In this document: positions 23,847 to 35,348 of the stretch, in pieces
How the letters are laid out: each line of letters starts with the position of its first letter
Numbering within the stretch: position 1 is the stretch's first letter
Source of the DNA: Tipula vernalis
Taxonomy: Eukaryota > Arthropoda > Insecta > Diptera > Tipulidae
DNA length: 64,000 nt
Assembly: GCA_958295665.1 (NCBI GenBank)
Contig: OY282560.1
Span: forward strand, 41,231,044 to 41,295,043
Reading direction: 5' to 3'
The notes under the pieces: generated by a model
Seen by the model: the letters and a program-made list of their open reading frames with translations, nothing else
Told to the model about the DNA's origin: nothing
Database searches by the model: none
Position numbers and translations under genes: made by a program

Positions 23847-24797
23847 ATGGTTAATGGTAACGAGCAAAGAGACTCAAACCTCCAACAGCAAGCACCAGCT
23901 CAGATGGATCAAACCGAACACACACCCTTGGAGGTATCAGACTCAAACAATGTAATTAAATTACAACCGTTTTGACCGAATAAAGTACAAAATTGGTTCT
24001 TGCTAGCTGAGATCACTTTCGATCTCCAAGGGATTAATACAGAGAAGCAAACATTTTTACATACGCTTTCTTCACTGTCGCCAGACCTGCGTCAGTATTT
24101 CGGATTTTCTTTCACAACCCCCACCCACGGAACAGTATACTTATCTTAAAAGATTATTGTTGGAACGATTAGCGCCGTCATTTGAGAGACAATTGGAAGC
24201 TCTCATCTCGGACCAAAATTTGGTTGACCGAAAACCATTCTGCTAAGAAGAATCCGTACACTCGCGGCCACGAATTTCAATTAAAAATTCATAAGATCAC
24301 TTTGGATTAAAAAGATGCCCGAACTTATAAGATTAGCTCTTGTCGCGCAACTGGAATCAGTAGGCATTGATTCTCTGGCTAAAACCGCGGACAACATGTA
24401 CGAGGTTATAAACATCGACCAACAACGGACAAGTATATCATAGGTTTCTTTTCGGCAATCCCGCCTCACTGTTAAAACTGATCGTACTCAATCAACGAGT
24501 GAAAACTCTGGCTCACTTGAATCACGAATCGCTCGGATCGAGGCCAAATTAAATGGCTTGTTTCGAGACCAAGATAAAACAAAACATCGTTCACGATCAA
24601 GATCCCGCAGCTCCAGCAACTACTCTCGCCGTCACGGCAGATGTTGGTACCATGTAAAGTTCGGTAAGGCTGCGAAGAAGTACGTACCACCGTGCGACTT
24701 CTCATCGTCACAACATTCGGGTTTCCATAAAACAAACATGGAAGTGGTTGATGAAGGTTCAAAAAACCATCGCAACACTGGGTCGGGATCCCAATAA
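23847..24797 (+). pseudogene. Gag of the CsRn1-like LTR element, broken
   Basis: It starts at ATG 23847. After 42 codons an in-frame TGA (23973-23975) sits where this Gag family normally has Trp (a TGG to TGA change), directly followed by the continuing Gag signature KVQNWFLLAEITFDLQGI. Further frame breaks follow to about 24470. The Ser/Arg-rich segment (SRSRSRSSSNYSRR) precedes the zinc knuckle CWYHVKFGKAAKKYVPPC (about 24645-24700). This is the CHCC-type knuckle known from the CsRn1 group, but the third ligand position is Tyr instead of Cys. Role in an intact element: capsid and RNA packaging. Confidence 0.75.
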
Positions 24798-24799
24798 GA

Positions 24800-27700
24800 A
24801 CTAACCCTAATACGTCTCGGTTATTCGTATTCAACCGAATAAACCAAACCACCTACTTAGTCGACACTGGCGCTGACCTTTCGGTTATTCCAGTTTACAA
24901 TTTCAGAAATGAATTTAATGTACTAAATCGCAATTCAAATCTAGTTATGTCGGCTGCCAATGGCACTAATATCCATACTTACGGCACAAAGTTGCTTCAG
25001 TTGGATTTGGGACTAAAACGAACCTTCACGGATGCTTTCATTTTGGCTGCTGTGAATCGTCCCATCATTGGCGCCGACTTCTTGTGTAAATTTGGACTTT
25101 TGGTTGATTTAAGGAATAAACGGCTGGTTGATTCAGCGACAAAGCTGTCAATCAATGCCACAATGGGTCAGGCACTTTGCTAAAAAGTTTCCTCAACTTA
25201 CAGCAGAGCCGAATTATAAATTGCCAGTCCAACACAATGTGGTTCATCACATTGTCACAGCAGGATATCTGCCTGTATGAAGACCAAGAAGACTAGATTA
25301 AGTCTGCCATAAAGCCGCATTTACGGAATTTCAACACATGGTGTAATTAGGGATTTGCAGGCCTTTCTGCATCTCCTGTCTCGTGTTCATTACACATGGT
25401 TAAGAAAAAAGTTTTCGATTGGCGACCATGTGGGGATTATAGACGGTTGAACACCGTGACTATACCGGATCGTTATCCGATTCCCCACATTCAAAATTTC
25501 TCTATGCACTTGCATGGATGCAAAATTTTTTTCGAAAATCGATCTCGTCAGAGCTTATCATTTGATTCCCGTTTCCCCTGAGGACGTTTTCAAAACGGCA
25601 ATAACAACTCTTTTTGGCCTGTTCGAATTCACTCGAATGCCATTCGGATTACGTAATGCCGATCAAACGTTTCAGCATTTTATGAACGAAGTCGTTCGTA
25701 ACTTAGACTTTGTTTTCGTTTATATCGACGATATTTTGTGGCATCACAATCTGAGGAACAGCACAAACTCCACCTGGAACAACTCTTCCATAGGTTAAGT
25801 GAGTTTGATGTTCATATCAACAGTTCCAAGTGCGACTTTGGCGTATCAACTCTTGATTTCCTTGGCCACAAAATAACCCCTAATAGTATTCTGCCGTCTG
25901 AAGAACGAATTAATGCCATTAGGAAATTTCCAGCTCCAAGCTCAATCAAGCATATTCAGCGGTTCATCGGTAGATAAATTACTACCACCGATTTATACCA
26001 AAACTTGCTGAAATACTCGCACCAGTTCACAGCCATCGGGCCGTACTTCTACGTAAGCCCAAATCTCCTAAGAATTTCTCTTGGACTGACGAATGTCAAC
26101 TGCCATTTACGTCACTTAAGGCTGAACTTGCGAAAACAAAACTGCTTGCACATCCACTGAGCGATTCAAAGCTTAGTTTATTTACTGACGCATCGAACAC
26201 TGCCATTGGGGCAGTACTGCAACAGTATAACAATGAGTGTTGGGAGCCATTGGGATTTTTCTCAAGGCAACTTTCTGATGCTGAGGAGAAATATTCCGCA
26301 TTCAATCGGGAATTACTCGCAATTTATCTGGCAGTTCAACACTTCAGATATTTTGTCGAGGGTCGGGACTTCACCATTTTTACCGACCATAAGCCTCTGG
26401 CTAGGGCAGTTCAGTCTAAAACTGAACGTAATCCAAGCCAATCTCGCCACTTGGAATATATTAGTCAATTTACAACGGATATCCAGCATGTTCACGGACA
26501 TGACAACATTGTTGCAGATACACTCTCTCGCACAACGGACAATGAAACGGCCGCAGTCGAGACACAATTCGACTTAAACAAAATTGCAATCGCACAAAAA
26601 GCTGACCTAGAACTTCAGAATTTATTTTCTGGTTCCGAATGTGCTCCGGTTCATCAATGCAACTGGCGCTTTCTAAATTGCCTGGCCTCGAAATTATCTG
26701 TGAGACCTCAACTGGGTATAACCGCCCATTTATCGTAGAATCACTGCGTCGTACTATCTTCAACACTTTACATAACATTTCGCATCCTGGTGTCCGTGCT
26801 ACTCGTAAATTGATTACTGCTCGATATTTGTGGCCTAGTATGAACAAAGACGTAAGCCAATGGGCTCAGTCCTGTTTATCCTGCCAACGTGTCAAAGTTC
26901 AACGGCATACTAAATCATCCTATGGACAATTCCAAATACCATCAGGTCGTTTTGAACATATCCATATAGATATAGTAGGACCACTTCCTCCATCTAATAG
27001 ATATACTTACCTGCTCACCTGTGTCGATCGATTCACTCGATGGCCCGAAGCCTATTGCATGACCAATAATACAGCTGCAACCATTGCCTTGACTTTTGTC
27101 AACAATTACGTTTCACGATTCGCGTGTGCCCCTTAATATCACTACTGATCAAGGAATGCAGTTTGAGTCAAAGCTTTTCAGCGAGTTAACAAAACTCCTT
27201 GGCTCACATCGGATTCATACAACGGCTTATTATCCTCAAGCCAACGGCATGGTCGAACGCTTCCACCGGCAACTCAAAGCTGCGTTAATGGCCAGAGGAA
27301 ACACGATCAATTGGAGTTCGGAAATACCCATCGTATTACTGGGAATCCGAGCAACAGTAAAAGAAGATCTGAAGTGCTCACCAGCTGAAATGGTTTATGG
27401 ACAAACCATCAAGCTACCAGGTGAGTTCTTCGTTGAAAATCCTCTTTTACCTTTACCAACCAGCGACACAGTTATCGATCATTTCCGTGACACAATGCAA
27501 AACCTTATCCCGAAATCAACTTGGCAAGACAAACAAGATGACATTTTTGTTCCAAAGACACTTGGCAACTGTGATTTCGTGTTCGTCAGAACAAACAAGG
27601 TTAGCACTGGCTTATCTACTCCCTATGAAGGCCCGTTTAAAGTTATTCGACGCCTTCGGAAACAGTTCACCGTGTCAATTAATGGAAAAAATCAAACCAT

Positions 27701-27854
27701 TTCAATTGACCGGCTCAAACCGGCTTACGGCATACTATGTTCCACTGATGCGAAATCAGTTTATCGTCAACATAAAACTGTTCGTTTTCAGCTTAAAGGT
27801 AGAGACAACCTCGACGGAACGGAGACGGAATTACGCACAAAACGCAAAAATTAA
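24800..27854 (+). pseudogene. Pol of the CsRn1-like LTR element, broken
   Basis: Aspartic protease: LVDTGADLSVIP with the catalytic Asp at 24863-24865, and IIGADFL near 25055. [15 protein letters not shown] (about 25410), [15 protein letters not shown], and YIDD at 25721-25732. RNase H: LFTDASNTAIGAVL (about 26175) through HGHDNIVADTLSR (about 26500). Integrase: HHCC finger (HNISHPG then SCLSCQRVK, about 26770-26900), then the DDE core with Asp at about 26967 (HIDIVGPLPP), Asp at about 27145 (TTDQG) and Glu at about 27255 (NGMVERFHRQ). Breaks: about 25185-25395, about 25515, about 25735, about 25977, about 26700 and about 27130. The order PR-RT-RH-IN is typical of Ty3/Gypsy. The final frame (27096-27854) is the longest intact one. 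Confidence 0.88.
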
Positions 27855-28339
27855 TTTAGTACTGTAAAAATAAAAATTTTGCTGACAATCTCGACGCACG
27901 TTTTTGACATTAAAATAATTTTAAACTATCTAACATGAACTAAAGTTTTTTGATTTCCATAAATCCATAATTTGATGGCTCTAAATCCTATTTTGTAAAC
28001 GCCCTTTTTGACCAATTTAAATTTTCCGTCGTAGTATAAAATCTATCTAGTTAATAACTAATAATTTAGCTACTTAAAACCGTTTAATGTGATTGGCTTC
28101 ACTTTAATTTGGATAACTTGAGTTTCCAAGCATGTCTTTCATTTTGTATTTTTTTTACATCAGAAAGTGACACTTCTATCCATTCTTGCGTGCAATATAG
28201 AAAATAATTTAATTTTAGTACTTGGTCTAATGCGCTCCGTCCGTCGACTTTGTCAATTTACATGTATTTTCATGTAATTTAACTTTTGCGCTATTGCGTG
28301 ACTGCACTACAGAGTCGAGACTGTCTGGGGGGTAATACT

Positions 28340-28379
28340 AAACATCCTTAGGAAGGGGAACTCACTTGCGGCGGAGTCC
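28340..28379 (+). promoter_or_regulatory. Polypurine tract region upstream of 3' LTR
   Basis: AGGAAGGGGAACTCAC is followed by GCGGCGGAGTCC ending one base before the LTR start at 28380. In LTR elements the purine run next to the 3' LTR primes plus-strand DNA synthesis. Position and composition support this; the exact primer is not determined. Confidence 0.5.
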
Positions 28380-28957
28380 TGTAGCGGCTCACGCATTTCA
28401 ATTATACAAAAACAGTTTTTGTTATATAAATTGAAATTCGTTCACCACCACATACACATTTTGTTTACGCATAAGATATCGCTTTGCGTAACGTATTTTC
28501 ATTTGCCATCTAGCGAGATGGCATGCACACAAAATATAATGGAACACTAAATTTGTGATATTTGCCCCATCTCGTTAAAACTATTTTCCTCAATTTAAAC
28601 TTGAGTGATATTTTCTGTGGGTCCATCTCGAGTTCAATAGAACGGCGAATTTTGACATTACGATTCTTCTCGTATGTCAACACTAAAATTAAAATAAAAT
28701 TCACGCAAAAAATAAAATCCAACAAACAAAAACGATTCATTCGCGAGAAAAAAATGTATCGTCTCGGTTGTGGAAATACTCTTCGTTTTGTTTACTTGAA
28801 ACACAGTAGTGCGTGCAGTGGTGAAGTAATAAAAAAATATAACTTAAAAGTGATTAAAAGTAAATTGTATTAATAAATATAATTGTGTAATTAAATTAAT
28901 ATAAATTAAGTTTTGTGAATAAATTAAAATAAAATTAATTTATTTCGTGTAATACGA
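28380..28957 (+). repeat. 3' LTR of the CsRn1-like element
   Basis: It begins TGTAGCGGCTCACGCATTTC, matching the 5' LTR remnant over ~136 bp with a handful of differences. The rest is A+T-rich with several AATAAA signals (for example near 28918). The right boundary is set by the resumption of the target repeat (AGCGCTTTTGCTCG) at about 28958. The right end does not show a clear CA, so the boundary could be off by a few bases. The frames at 28510-28740 and 28562-28873 are within the LTR and are not genes. Confidence 0.65.
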
Positions 28958-29230
28958 TAGCGCTTTTGCTCGTTTCAGTATTTTATTGTTCAAACCAACA
29001 ACATGAATATCACACGAATTGTCGCAAGATGCCAATCCCTGTGATATTCTTTTTATTGGTTTGAACAATAAACTACTCAAACGAGCAAAAGTGTTATGAC
29101 GTAACATAAAAATTAAAATTCGGTATTCCTCCACACCGTTGAGAAATACGGTGTACACCATTCGATTCACGACACTTAAGTTGAGAAATGAATTATACAT
29201 CATTTGATTCAGGACACGTAAGGTAATTGT
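28958..29230. repeat. Repeat split by LTR element, right part with palindrome
   Basis: CGCTTTTGCTCGTTTCAG through GTCGCAAGATGCC (28960-29036) is followed by an inverted copy (29038-29110: CCTGTGATATTC, TTGGTTTGAACAATAAAC, CAAACGAGCAAAAGTGTTAT). TACATCATTTGATTCAGGA at about 29196 is the inverse of the motif at about 23555. Together with 23462-23639 this forms one older repeat with at least three copies of the same ~80-bp module in both orientations. Confidence 0.7.
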
Positions 29231-29403
29231 TCTCCACCACTTATGGTAGTTGCTGCGTTGTTTATTGGTTAAAACAATATCCATTCTTTACAATAAAATT
29301 TGGCCTTATATTAGAAGAATATACAAAATAAGTTCCCCCCTTTTCTCTCGTGTTGTAAAATATTACATTTTTACAATTTAAAATAACTTGTATTTAACTC
29401 AAT

Positions 29404-31900
29404 TATAGAATCCAATCCCGGGTACCCGGTACCTGGTTTCCCGGGAATCCCGGAACTTTTCCGGCATCGAAAACCGGTTCTGATATCAGCGGTTTTCAAG
29501 TCTATTTTTTTTTTAAATTTTTTTTCCATTCAGTCGTTAAAAAAACAAACAAAGCAATGTTGCAACAAAACGTATTAAAAAAAATGAAAACACAATTTAA
29601 AAATTTTTCTTTTCCACTCTTACACTTACACAACTAAGAAAACGTTCAAACGTTCAAACGTCAAAAGGTGGTGAGTGAAGTGAGAGAAGCTTACATCAAT
29701 AATTTATTTTAAAATTTAAATTTAATCAGATTTGAACTGACAGTATGTATTATACGATAAAATTGTATTTTAGAAAGGAAAAGAACATTGAAAAATATTC
29801 ATGGTTATCATTATAAACCCCCATTAACCCAAACATGTCTACAAACGCCAAATTTGAGTTGTGCAGCCAACTACTCATTCAAAAAACTCCAGTGTGGGAG
29901 TACTTTTATCGTGACACTTCAGTGAGTGTGCCAAGTGCAAAAAGTGTGAAAAAATATTGGAGACATCTGGTGGAACAACAAGTTCTCTCCATAAGCACAT
30001 ATTATCGATTCACAATATTGTTAAAAAATCTGTGAAGAGACCCGCACCTGAAAGTACAACACCAGCAGCACCACCAGAAAAGCGATTACAAAAAACATTG
30101 ATTACAAACTACCTCACTGTTCGTGATGACAACTCCCTTGCAGCTGTACTAGCTCGTATGACGGCTAGCGATGGTTTACCATTCAAAATTTTTGTAACAT
30201 CAGTCGAGATGCGGAAATTACTGATCGGTCGTGGTTTTAATATGCCAAAATCGGCTACTATAATTCGAGGCATGATAATGCAATATGGGAAAATTCTGCA
30301 ACAAAAGGACAAGATTGAATTTCAAGACTTGAAATCTCAAGGTAAACGTTTCAGCCTCTCTTTTGACGAATGGACTTCGTCTAAGAACCAGCGTTATTTG
30401 AATATTAATGCGCATATTAAGTGTAATTTTTTTAATTTGGGACTGCCTTGAGTACGTGGATCTTTGCCGGCGGAAAGTTGTATCAAACTTATTGAAGAAA
30501 GGCTGGAGTTATTTGGATTAAACTTACACGAAGACATTGTTTGCATTACGACGAAAAAGTTGGAAAATTACTTTCAGTTTCATATGAGCAGCAACTATGC
30601 TTGGGCACATGCTATCCATCTAGGAGTGTTGGATGTCCTTTACAAAAAACCTAAATCCGATTCAGGTGATGAAGATGAAGAAGATCAAGATGACGGATTT
30701 CAAATTGTTTGCACCGAAGATGAATCACAAGAACTGGTAGATAAGCTGTATCCTCATAATTATTATAAAGACGTAAAAATTCCATTTTTAATAAATTTTT
30801 TTTTTAAAGCTGTATCCATTGATACGTAAAGTAAGAACTATAGTGAAGTTGTTTCGTCGATCACCAACAAAAAACGATGGCATTCTTCAAAAATGCGTTA
30901 AAGAAGAATTTGGAAAAGAAATTTAATTATTGATTGACGTAAAGACACGATGGAACAGCCTTTATCTTATGCTAGAAGGTTTTTATAAAGTAAAAAACTG
31001 CATTTTAAAATCCTTAATCTATCTCAACAATTCAACAATTTCGTTTGAAGAAAATGAATGGGACATGATTAATATTTTGGTGACAACGCTTGCACCTATA
31101 AAGTTAGCTCTGCAAATGAAGGAATCGCTTTCCCTCTGAATCAATGAACGGCGAACTAATGCAGCGAGTTTGCTGCAATATTTGCATACATGCAGACAAG
31201 ATTATTTCTCTGGAGAATTAGAGCTAGACTCCCCATTAAAGTTTGCACGTCTAAGCAACAAGACGATTTTGTCCATGATTACTGACATCTCAAAACCACA
31301 CAGCAGAAATCTATCATCTGAATCTGACTCAGAAAATGATGTCGTTGTTGGCGAAATTGGATTGGCTTTGGAAGAAAAACTCGATAGCGCCATTCACAAG
31401 GAAGTCAATTCCACGATTACTCCGCAATTAAGAACCAAAAATATTATAACCAATGTTATAAAAAAAGAATTGGCTATTTTTGAAGTTGAGCGTAATCGTG
31501 GAAAGAATCTGGATAAGTGCTATGATAGCCTTAATTCAATACCACCTACCAGCGTGGAATCAGAGCGCATGTTTTCTGGTTGTGGAAAAAGTGCCACCAA
31601 AATTCGGTCACGGGTAAACGACAAAAGTTTTGATATTTTGCGCTTTCTCAGATCACATTTTAAAATGGAAGCAGGAAAGTAAAGGGGAAGTTCGAACCAA
31701 AATATAAAAATATATTCTTCCGATTTCGAATTTATTTGTTAATAAAAATGGATTTAAAACGTTTTTCTAAATTATTACATTTTTTAATTGTTTTTAATTT
31801 AAAAATTGTTAGAACCGCTTCCAGAACCGGGTACCCGGGTTTAAAAAATTCTAACACCGAAAAACCGGTTCTGAGAAATGCTTCGGTTCTGGATTCTATA
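29404..31900 (+). mobile_element. hAT-superfamily transposon, ~2.5 kb
   Basis: The element begins TATAGAATCCA (29404) and ends TGGATTCTATA (31900), giving 11-bp inverted ends. Flanking 8-mers AACTCAAT (29396-29403) and AACTCAAA (31901-31908) match at 7 of 8, as expected for an 8-bp hAT duplication with one change. Subterminal regions contain GC-rich CCGGTACC, CCCGGGAATCCCGG and AACCGGTTCTG motifs on both sides, probable transposase binding sites by inference. One broken transposase lies inside. Confidence 0.88.
29835..31682 (+). pseudogene. BED-finger hAT transposase, broken
   Basis: The BED zinc finger (about residues 15-60) is split between two frames: TPVWEYFYRD in the frame starting at 29835, and a Cys-x2-Cys (about 29935) plus LHKHILSIH in the frame of 29957. 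Next come KTLITNYL and the RNase H-fold start SLSFDEWTSSKNQRYLNINA (about 30355), whose Asp fits the first catalytic residue. An in-frame TGA lies at 30449-30451. Around 30540-30560 the reading passes from VCITT to KKLENYF, apparently lacking the stretch with the second Asp. Then WAHAIHLGVLDVLY (about 30600), an acidic EDEEDQDD loop, TRWNSLYLMLEGF (about 30950), and the C-terminal dimerisation domain with IPPTSVESERMFSGCG (about 31545) ending at 31682. At least four breaks. Confidence 0.85.
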
Positions 31901-31924
31901 AACTCAAAGTAATTTTTCACTGAT

Positions 31925-32320
31925 ATATTTTTGTTACAAACTTCACGTATGACGTAATATGAGAAAGAAACAGATATGTATAATATTAAAACATGATAGC
32001 AAGTATCATCTCTTGCACTTGTATATGTATATCTCATAAAACTATGGTTTAACAGTGTAAATCACTCACACTTACGAATAAAAACAAACTCCAATTGGAA
32101 TTGTATACGTATACGTGTTATTTTTTTGTTATAGACTTCACCCATCACGATTTTCATCAGATTTAAGGTGGATTTATATTATCAGTACCTTTCAGTTCCT
32201 ACTCGTATCGTGTCAGACAAAAAAAAAACATTGTTACATGTACTTTTTATATGAGTATTTATATTATCCATTCCTTACCGTTCCTACTCGTATCGACACA
32301 GACACATATTGTTGAAATAC
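31925..32320. repeat. Spacer with ~50-bp direct duplication
   Basis: TTTATATTATCAGTACCTTT then CAGTTCCTACTCGTATCG (32172-32209) recurs as TTTATATTATCCATTCCTTA then CCGTTCCTACTCGTATCG (32257-32294), a period of 85 bp. At 31929-31946 and 32127-32147 it contains inverse copies of the words found at about 23178 and 23272. Confidence 0.5.
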
Positions 32321-32429
32321 AATGGGAACCTACCGCGAAATCGCTTTCCTTACAAGTTAAAATAAACGGTTTGGCCAAGTCTGGAATTTGCAATACAGGC
32401 AGATGAATAATGCAGTCTTTTAATTTTGA

Positions 32430-34690
32430 TGATTCTGCTTTAATAATAAAGTAACTGGTTTCGCTAAACCAGCGAAATTTGAAATAAATTTTCGGTAGTA
32501 TCCTACAAAACCTAAGAAGGATTTAATATATAGTATGTTGTATTTTGGGGAATTAAAAATGTTTCTACGACTATAACTTTATTATCAGCTAGTATAATAC
32601 ACTTTGGTCTTACTACGTGTCCCAGATAAGTAATTTCTTGCCTTAGAAGTTTAATTTCTCCGGATTAAGTTCCAGTTTGAATTTACGAATTCGTTCAAAA
32701 ACTTCTACATATAAGTCTTTTGTTATGTTCCACGAGTGAAGATCCGAAAGTGACAATATCATCTAATAGGATCTCTATCAAATGGCATTCAAATAAATTA
32801 ATAGTGCCCCTCATCTGAGCTGAGAGAAGTTTATTCTGTATCCGATCATTCCACATTTATTTGACGATAGCCGTTATAAAGATCAATGCACGAGAAATAA
32901 TGCGCACTTCCAAGTTTATCCAAAATATCCGAAATATTTGGCAAAGGGAAGATTTCATCAAATGTAACATTGTTGAGCCTACAATAATCAACTACCCCGC
33001 GCCATTTCTTTTGATTGCTGGTGGTTTTCTTGTTTTGGCACAACAAGTAGAAGAAAATTCCAAGGACTTACACTATTTTCAATAATATTATCCTCGAGCA
33101 TTTGGTCAATTTGCTTTTGAATTTCCAATTTTGTAGAATGGAGATGTCGGTATTGCCGTACAAGTATAGGTTCTACATACATTAGGTATGTACCAACATT
33201 GTCATGTGTCTAGTCTATTATCAATGACATGATACCAACTTTTTAATCGGTCAATATCGTATTTATTCAGAGGTTCGACTGTAATATTGAAATCGGTTAG
33301 AGTAACTTCGTCTTCAGAAATATTTACAATAGAGATTAGCATTGAATTGTTTTTGATAAGAACACGGAAGGTGCTACTTCCTGACATAAGTAAACGTATT
33401 CTGACTCAACAACAGACTAACCCTTCACTGTAATTGTGTTTTTCGAACGAGGAGAAGTTTTGATAGACTGCAGACAATTCAATTCAAGTTTGTTTTAGAA
33501 AATCAATATTGCATTTAAATTTGTTGAAAAATCAAGCCTATAATATCCGAACAAGTTATGGGGAAAGAATCAGGTACTACTTGCAAGTTGATGTTCAATC
33601 ACACAACGAAATTCCGAAAATGACTTTACTGATTTGACTTGATTTTTTGGGTTATTGTAGCATTGGTTGATTTCATGTCCTACTTTATGACCAAAGTGAC
33701 AAATTTTTGTAGGTTGACGTTTTGCAGCAGTATATAAGCAGAATCCGATGTGCAAACTTTAGAAAAAATTTTAAGAATAGTTTTTTCCTGGATGGCAGGA
33801 TTGATAGCTTCGTTCCACATTTGAGATTGACCTAGACCAGTGGTGGCCAAGCCAAATTAGTATTTTTGACAAATTTTGATAATAAATAGAGCAATAAAAC
33901 TCCGATTAGAAGAAAAAAAGTCAAATGGACAGCGCTGAATTTATTTATGTAACCAGAGACACAGAATATATCACTTGGAAATGGATGTGAGGACTACCGC
34001 AATAGTTATTCCATCTTACGGCATGCGGCCCACTGACTACATTTCTCAAGATGGAATAAATATTGATGTAGCTTTCACACTCGTTCGACAATGATAAATA
34101 TTGTGACTCTGGATACATAAATAATTACCGCGTTGTCCACTTGATTTTTTTTTCTAATCGGAGTTTTATTGCACTATTTATTATCAAAGTTTGTCAAAAA
34201 TACTCATTTGGCTTGGCCACCACTGGTCCAGAGCCTCCTGAAACGACTGGAGTACAATGTGTGCATTAAGTTTTTGAATTGTTTTAGCTGATTCCTACCA
34301 TTAGAAGCGATGCAAGCTTCATTTAATTAGTGGACTAGCCTCTCAATTGTAGTGGCATAAGAACGAACATCTCCACCTCTGCTCTGCCTGATGTTAGCCA
34401 ATTACATTTGAATCTGCCCAATAGAGCGACTCTCGGAAAATTCCGCTGTTAATAATTTCTTAAAATCAGCGAAAGTTTTTATATCAGCATATCGAATCAC
34501 ATCATATGCTTTTCCTTCAAATTTTAATTTAAGTAATTCTACGACGTCAGGTTTATCGGCGTCGAGTAAAGTTTTATGAAGTTGTCTTGGTTCGCCGTTG
34601 AAATTTGGAACAAATTTTAAGACATATTTCGCATCTAAAGCTTCAATATTTTTTTTCTCTGAATATTCACTCTGATTACTAATTAAAAAT
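32430..34690 (-). pseudogene. Antisense Gypsy gag-pol relic
   Basis: Read on the minus strand: a Gag segment about 34640-34440 (LHKTLLDADKPDVVELLKLK, then KFEGKAYDVIRYADIKTFAD), more Gag to about 34260, then a CCHC-like knuckle at about 33690 (CHFGHKVGHEINQC, with Gly at the second Cys position). A protease/RT linker follows (33387-33202), then RT from about 33180 (HSTKLEIQKQIDQMLEDNII) through VVDYCRLNNVTFDEIFPLPN (about 32990), SCIDLYNGYRQI (about 32860) and, after a degraded palm, an RT thumb piece (LRQEITYLGHVVRP, about 32620). RNase H and integrase are missing. Many stops and shifts. A 388-bp MITE (33838-34225) is inserted between Gag and the knuckle. This is a different family from the elements at 23.6 and 57 kb. 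Confidence 0.75.
33838..34225. mobile_element. Palindromic hAT-type MITE inside Gypsy relic
   Basis: The left end CAGTGGTGGCCAAGCCAAAT mirrors the right end ATTTGGCTTGGCCACCACTG. Similarity of the arms continues through TATTTTTGACAAA, GATAATAAATAG and AATAAAACTCCGATTAGAA for ~75 bp, then more weakly (ATTTATGTAnCCAGAGnCAC, TTATTCCATCTT) almost to the centre near 34030, so the whole element can fold into one hairpin. CAGTGGTGG-type ends are typical of hAT MITEs. Flanking 8-mers do not match convincingly. Confidence 0.8.
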
Positions 34691-35344
34691 TAGGAATTCG
34701 TATCGGAAGATGTGAAAAGAGAATTGAAAATTATTTGTCTATTTGGATGATTGGGTTCCAACAGAAGGATGTGGTTCTCTATTTATTACGACAGTTCGAA
34801 TAAACTACGTTATAAGTACATTTAATGATGAGTTAACGTCATTATTATTAGGATAATATTAGTCACTCAAACTTTTCTCAAATAATTTTCTATTTTCTTT
34901 TTTCTTTTTAATTTTTCCTTGACATTTTCTTTGAATCGACTTTGAATTGCTTTCATTTTCTACCTATACTCGACCAGTCAAAATTTGTTGAGTGCAAATT
35001 GGAATACTTTTAGGTCACAGTGTATAGTTTGTTATTTTAGCATAAACTTCACTCCAATTATCAGTAAATTTTCTTAGTGTTTTACTCTACTTTGAAACTG
35101 ACCGTATTATACCGACTATATGATTGGATAAAACAACAAATCTTGTGGCTAAATCTAATCCCTACAAGTGAATTCAATTTAAGCTTTTATTATAAAATAT
35201 TTCCCATTTGATGGCCAACATTTATAGCTGCACCACTAACTCTGGTCGAGTTGACTTTTTGGACTCATACCTTTCCAGTTTTTGTGCTGGAGGCGCGGTC
35301 AAACAAATCGACAGGAATAATTTTTCATGCATCATTTAAATATC
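34691..35344. other. Spacer between Gypsy relic and satellite, no gene seen
   Basis: A+T-rich with TTTTCTATTTTC tracts. It might contain the decayed left-hand end of the antisense Gypsy, but no LTR pair could be found. Confidence 0.3.
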
Positions 35345-35348
35345 AAAA

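Larger units (their letters stand above)
23640..28957 (+). mobile_element. Gypsy/CsRn1-like LTR retrotransposon, ~5.3 kb
   Basis: Both ends begin with TGTAGCGGCT followed by GACG or CACGCATTTCAATTAT and share ~136 bp, identifying LTRs at 23640 and 28380. The interior holds Gag, protease, RT, RNase H and integrase in Gypsy order, with no env. A purine-rich stretch (AGGAAGGGGAA, about 28349-28359, and GCGGCGGAGTCC just before 28380) fits the polypurine tract. AGCGC precedes the left LTR (23635-23639) and follows the right one (about 28958-28962), consistent with a 5-bp target duplication. It inserted into the palindromic repeat seen at 23462-23639 and 28958-29230. Multiple frameshifts and stops make it non-functional. 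Confidence 0.85.
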
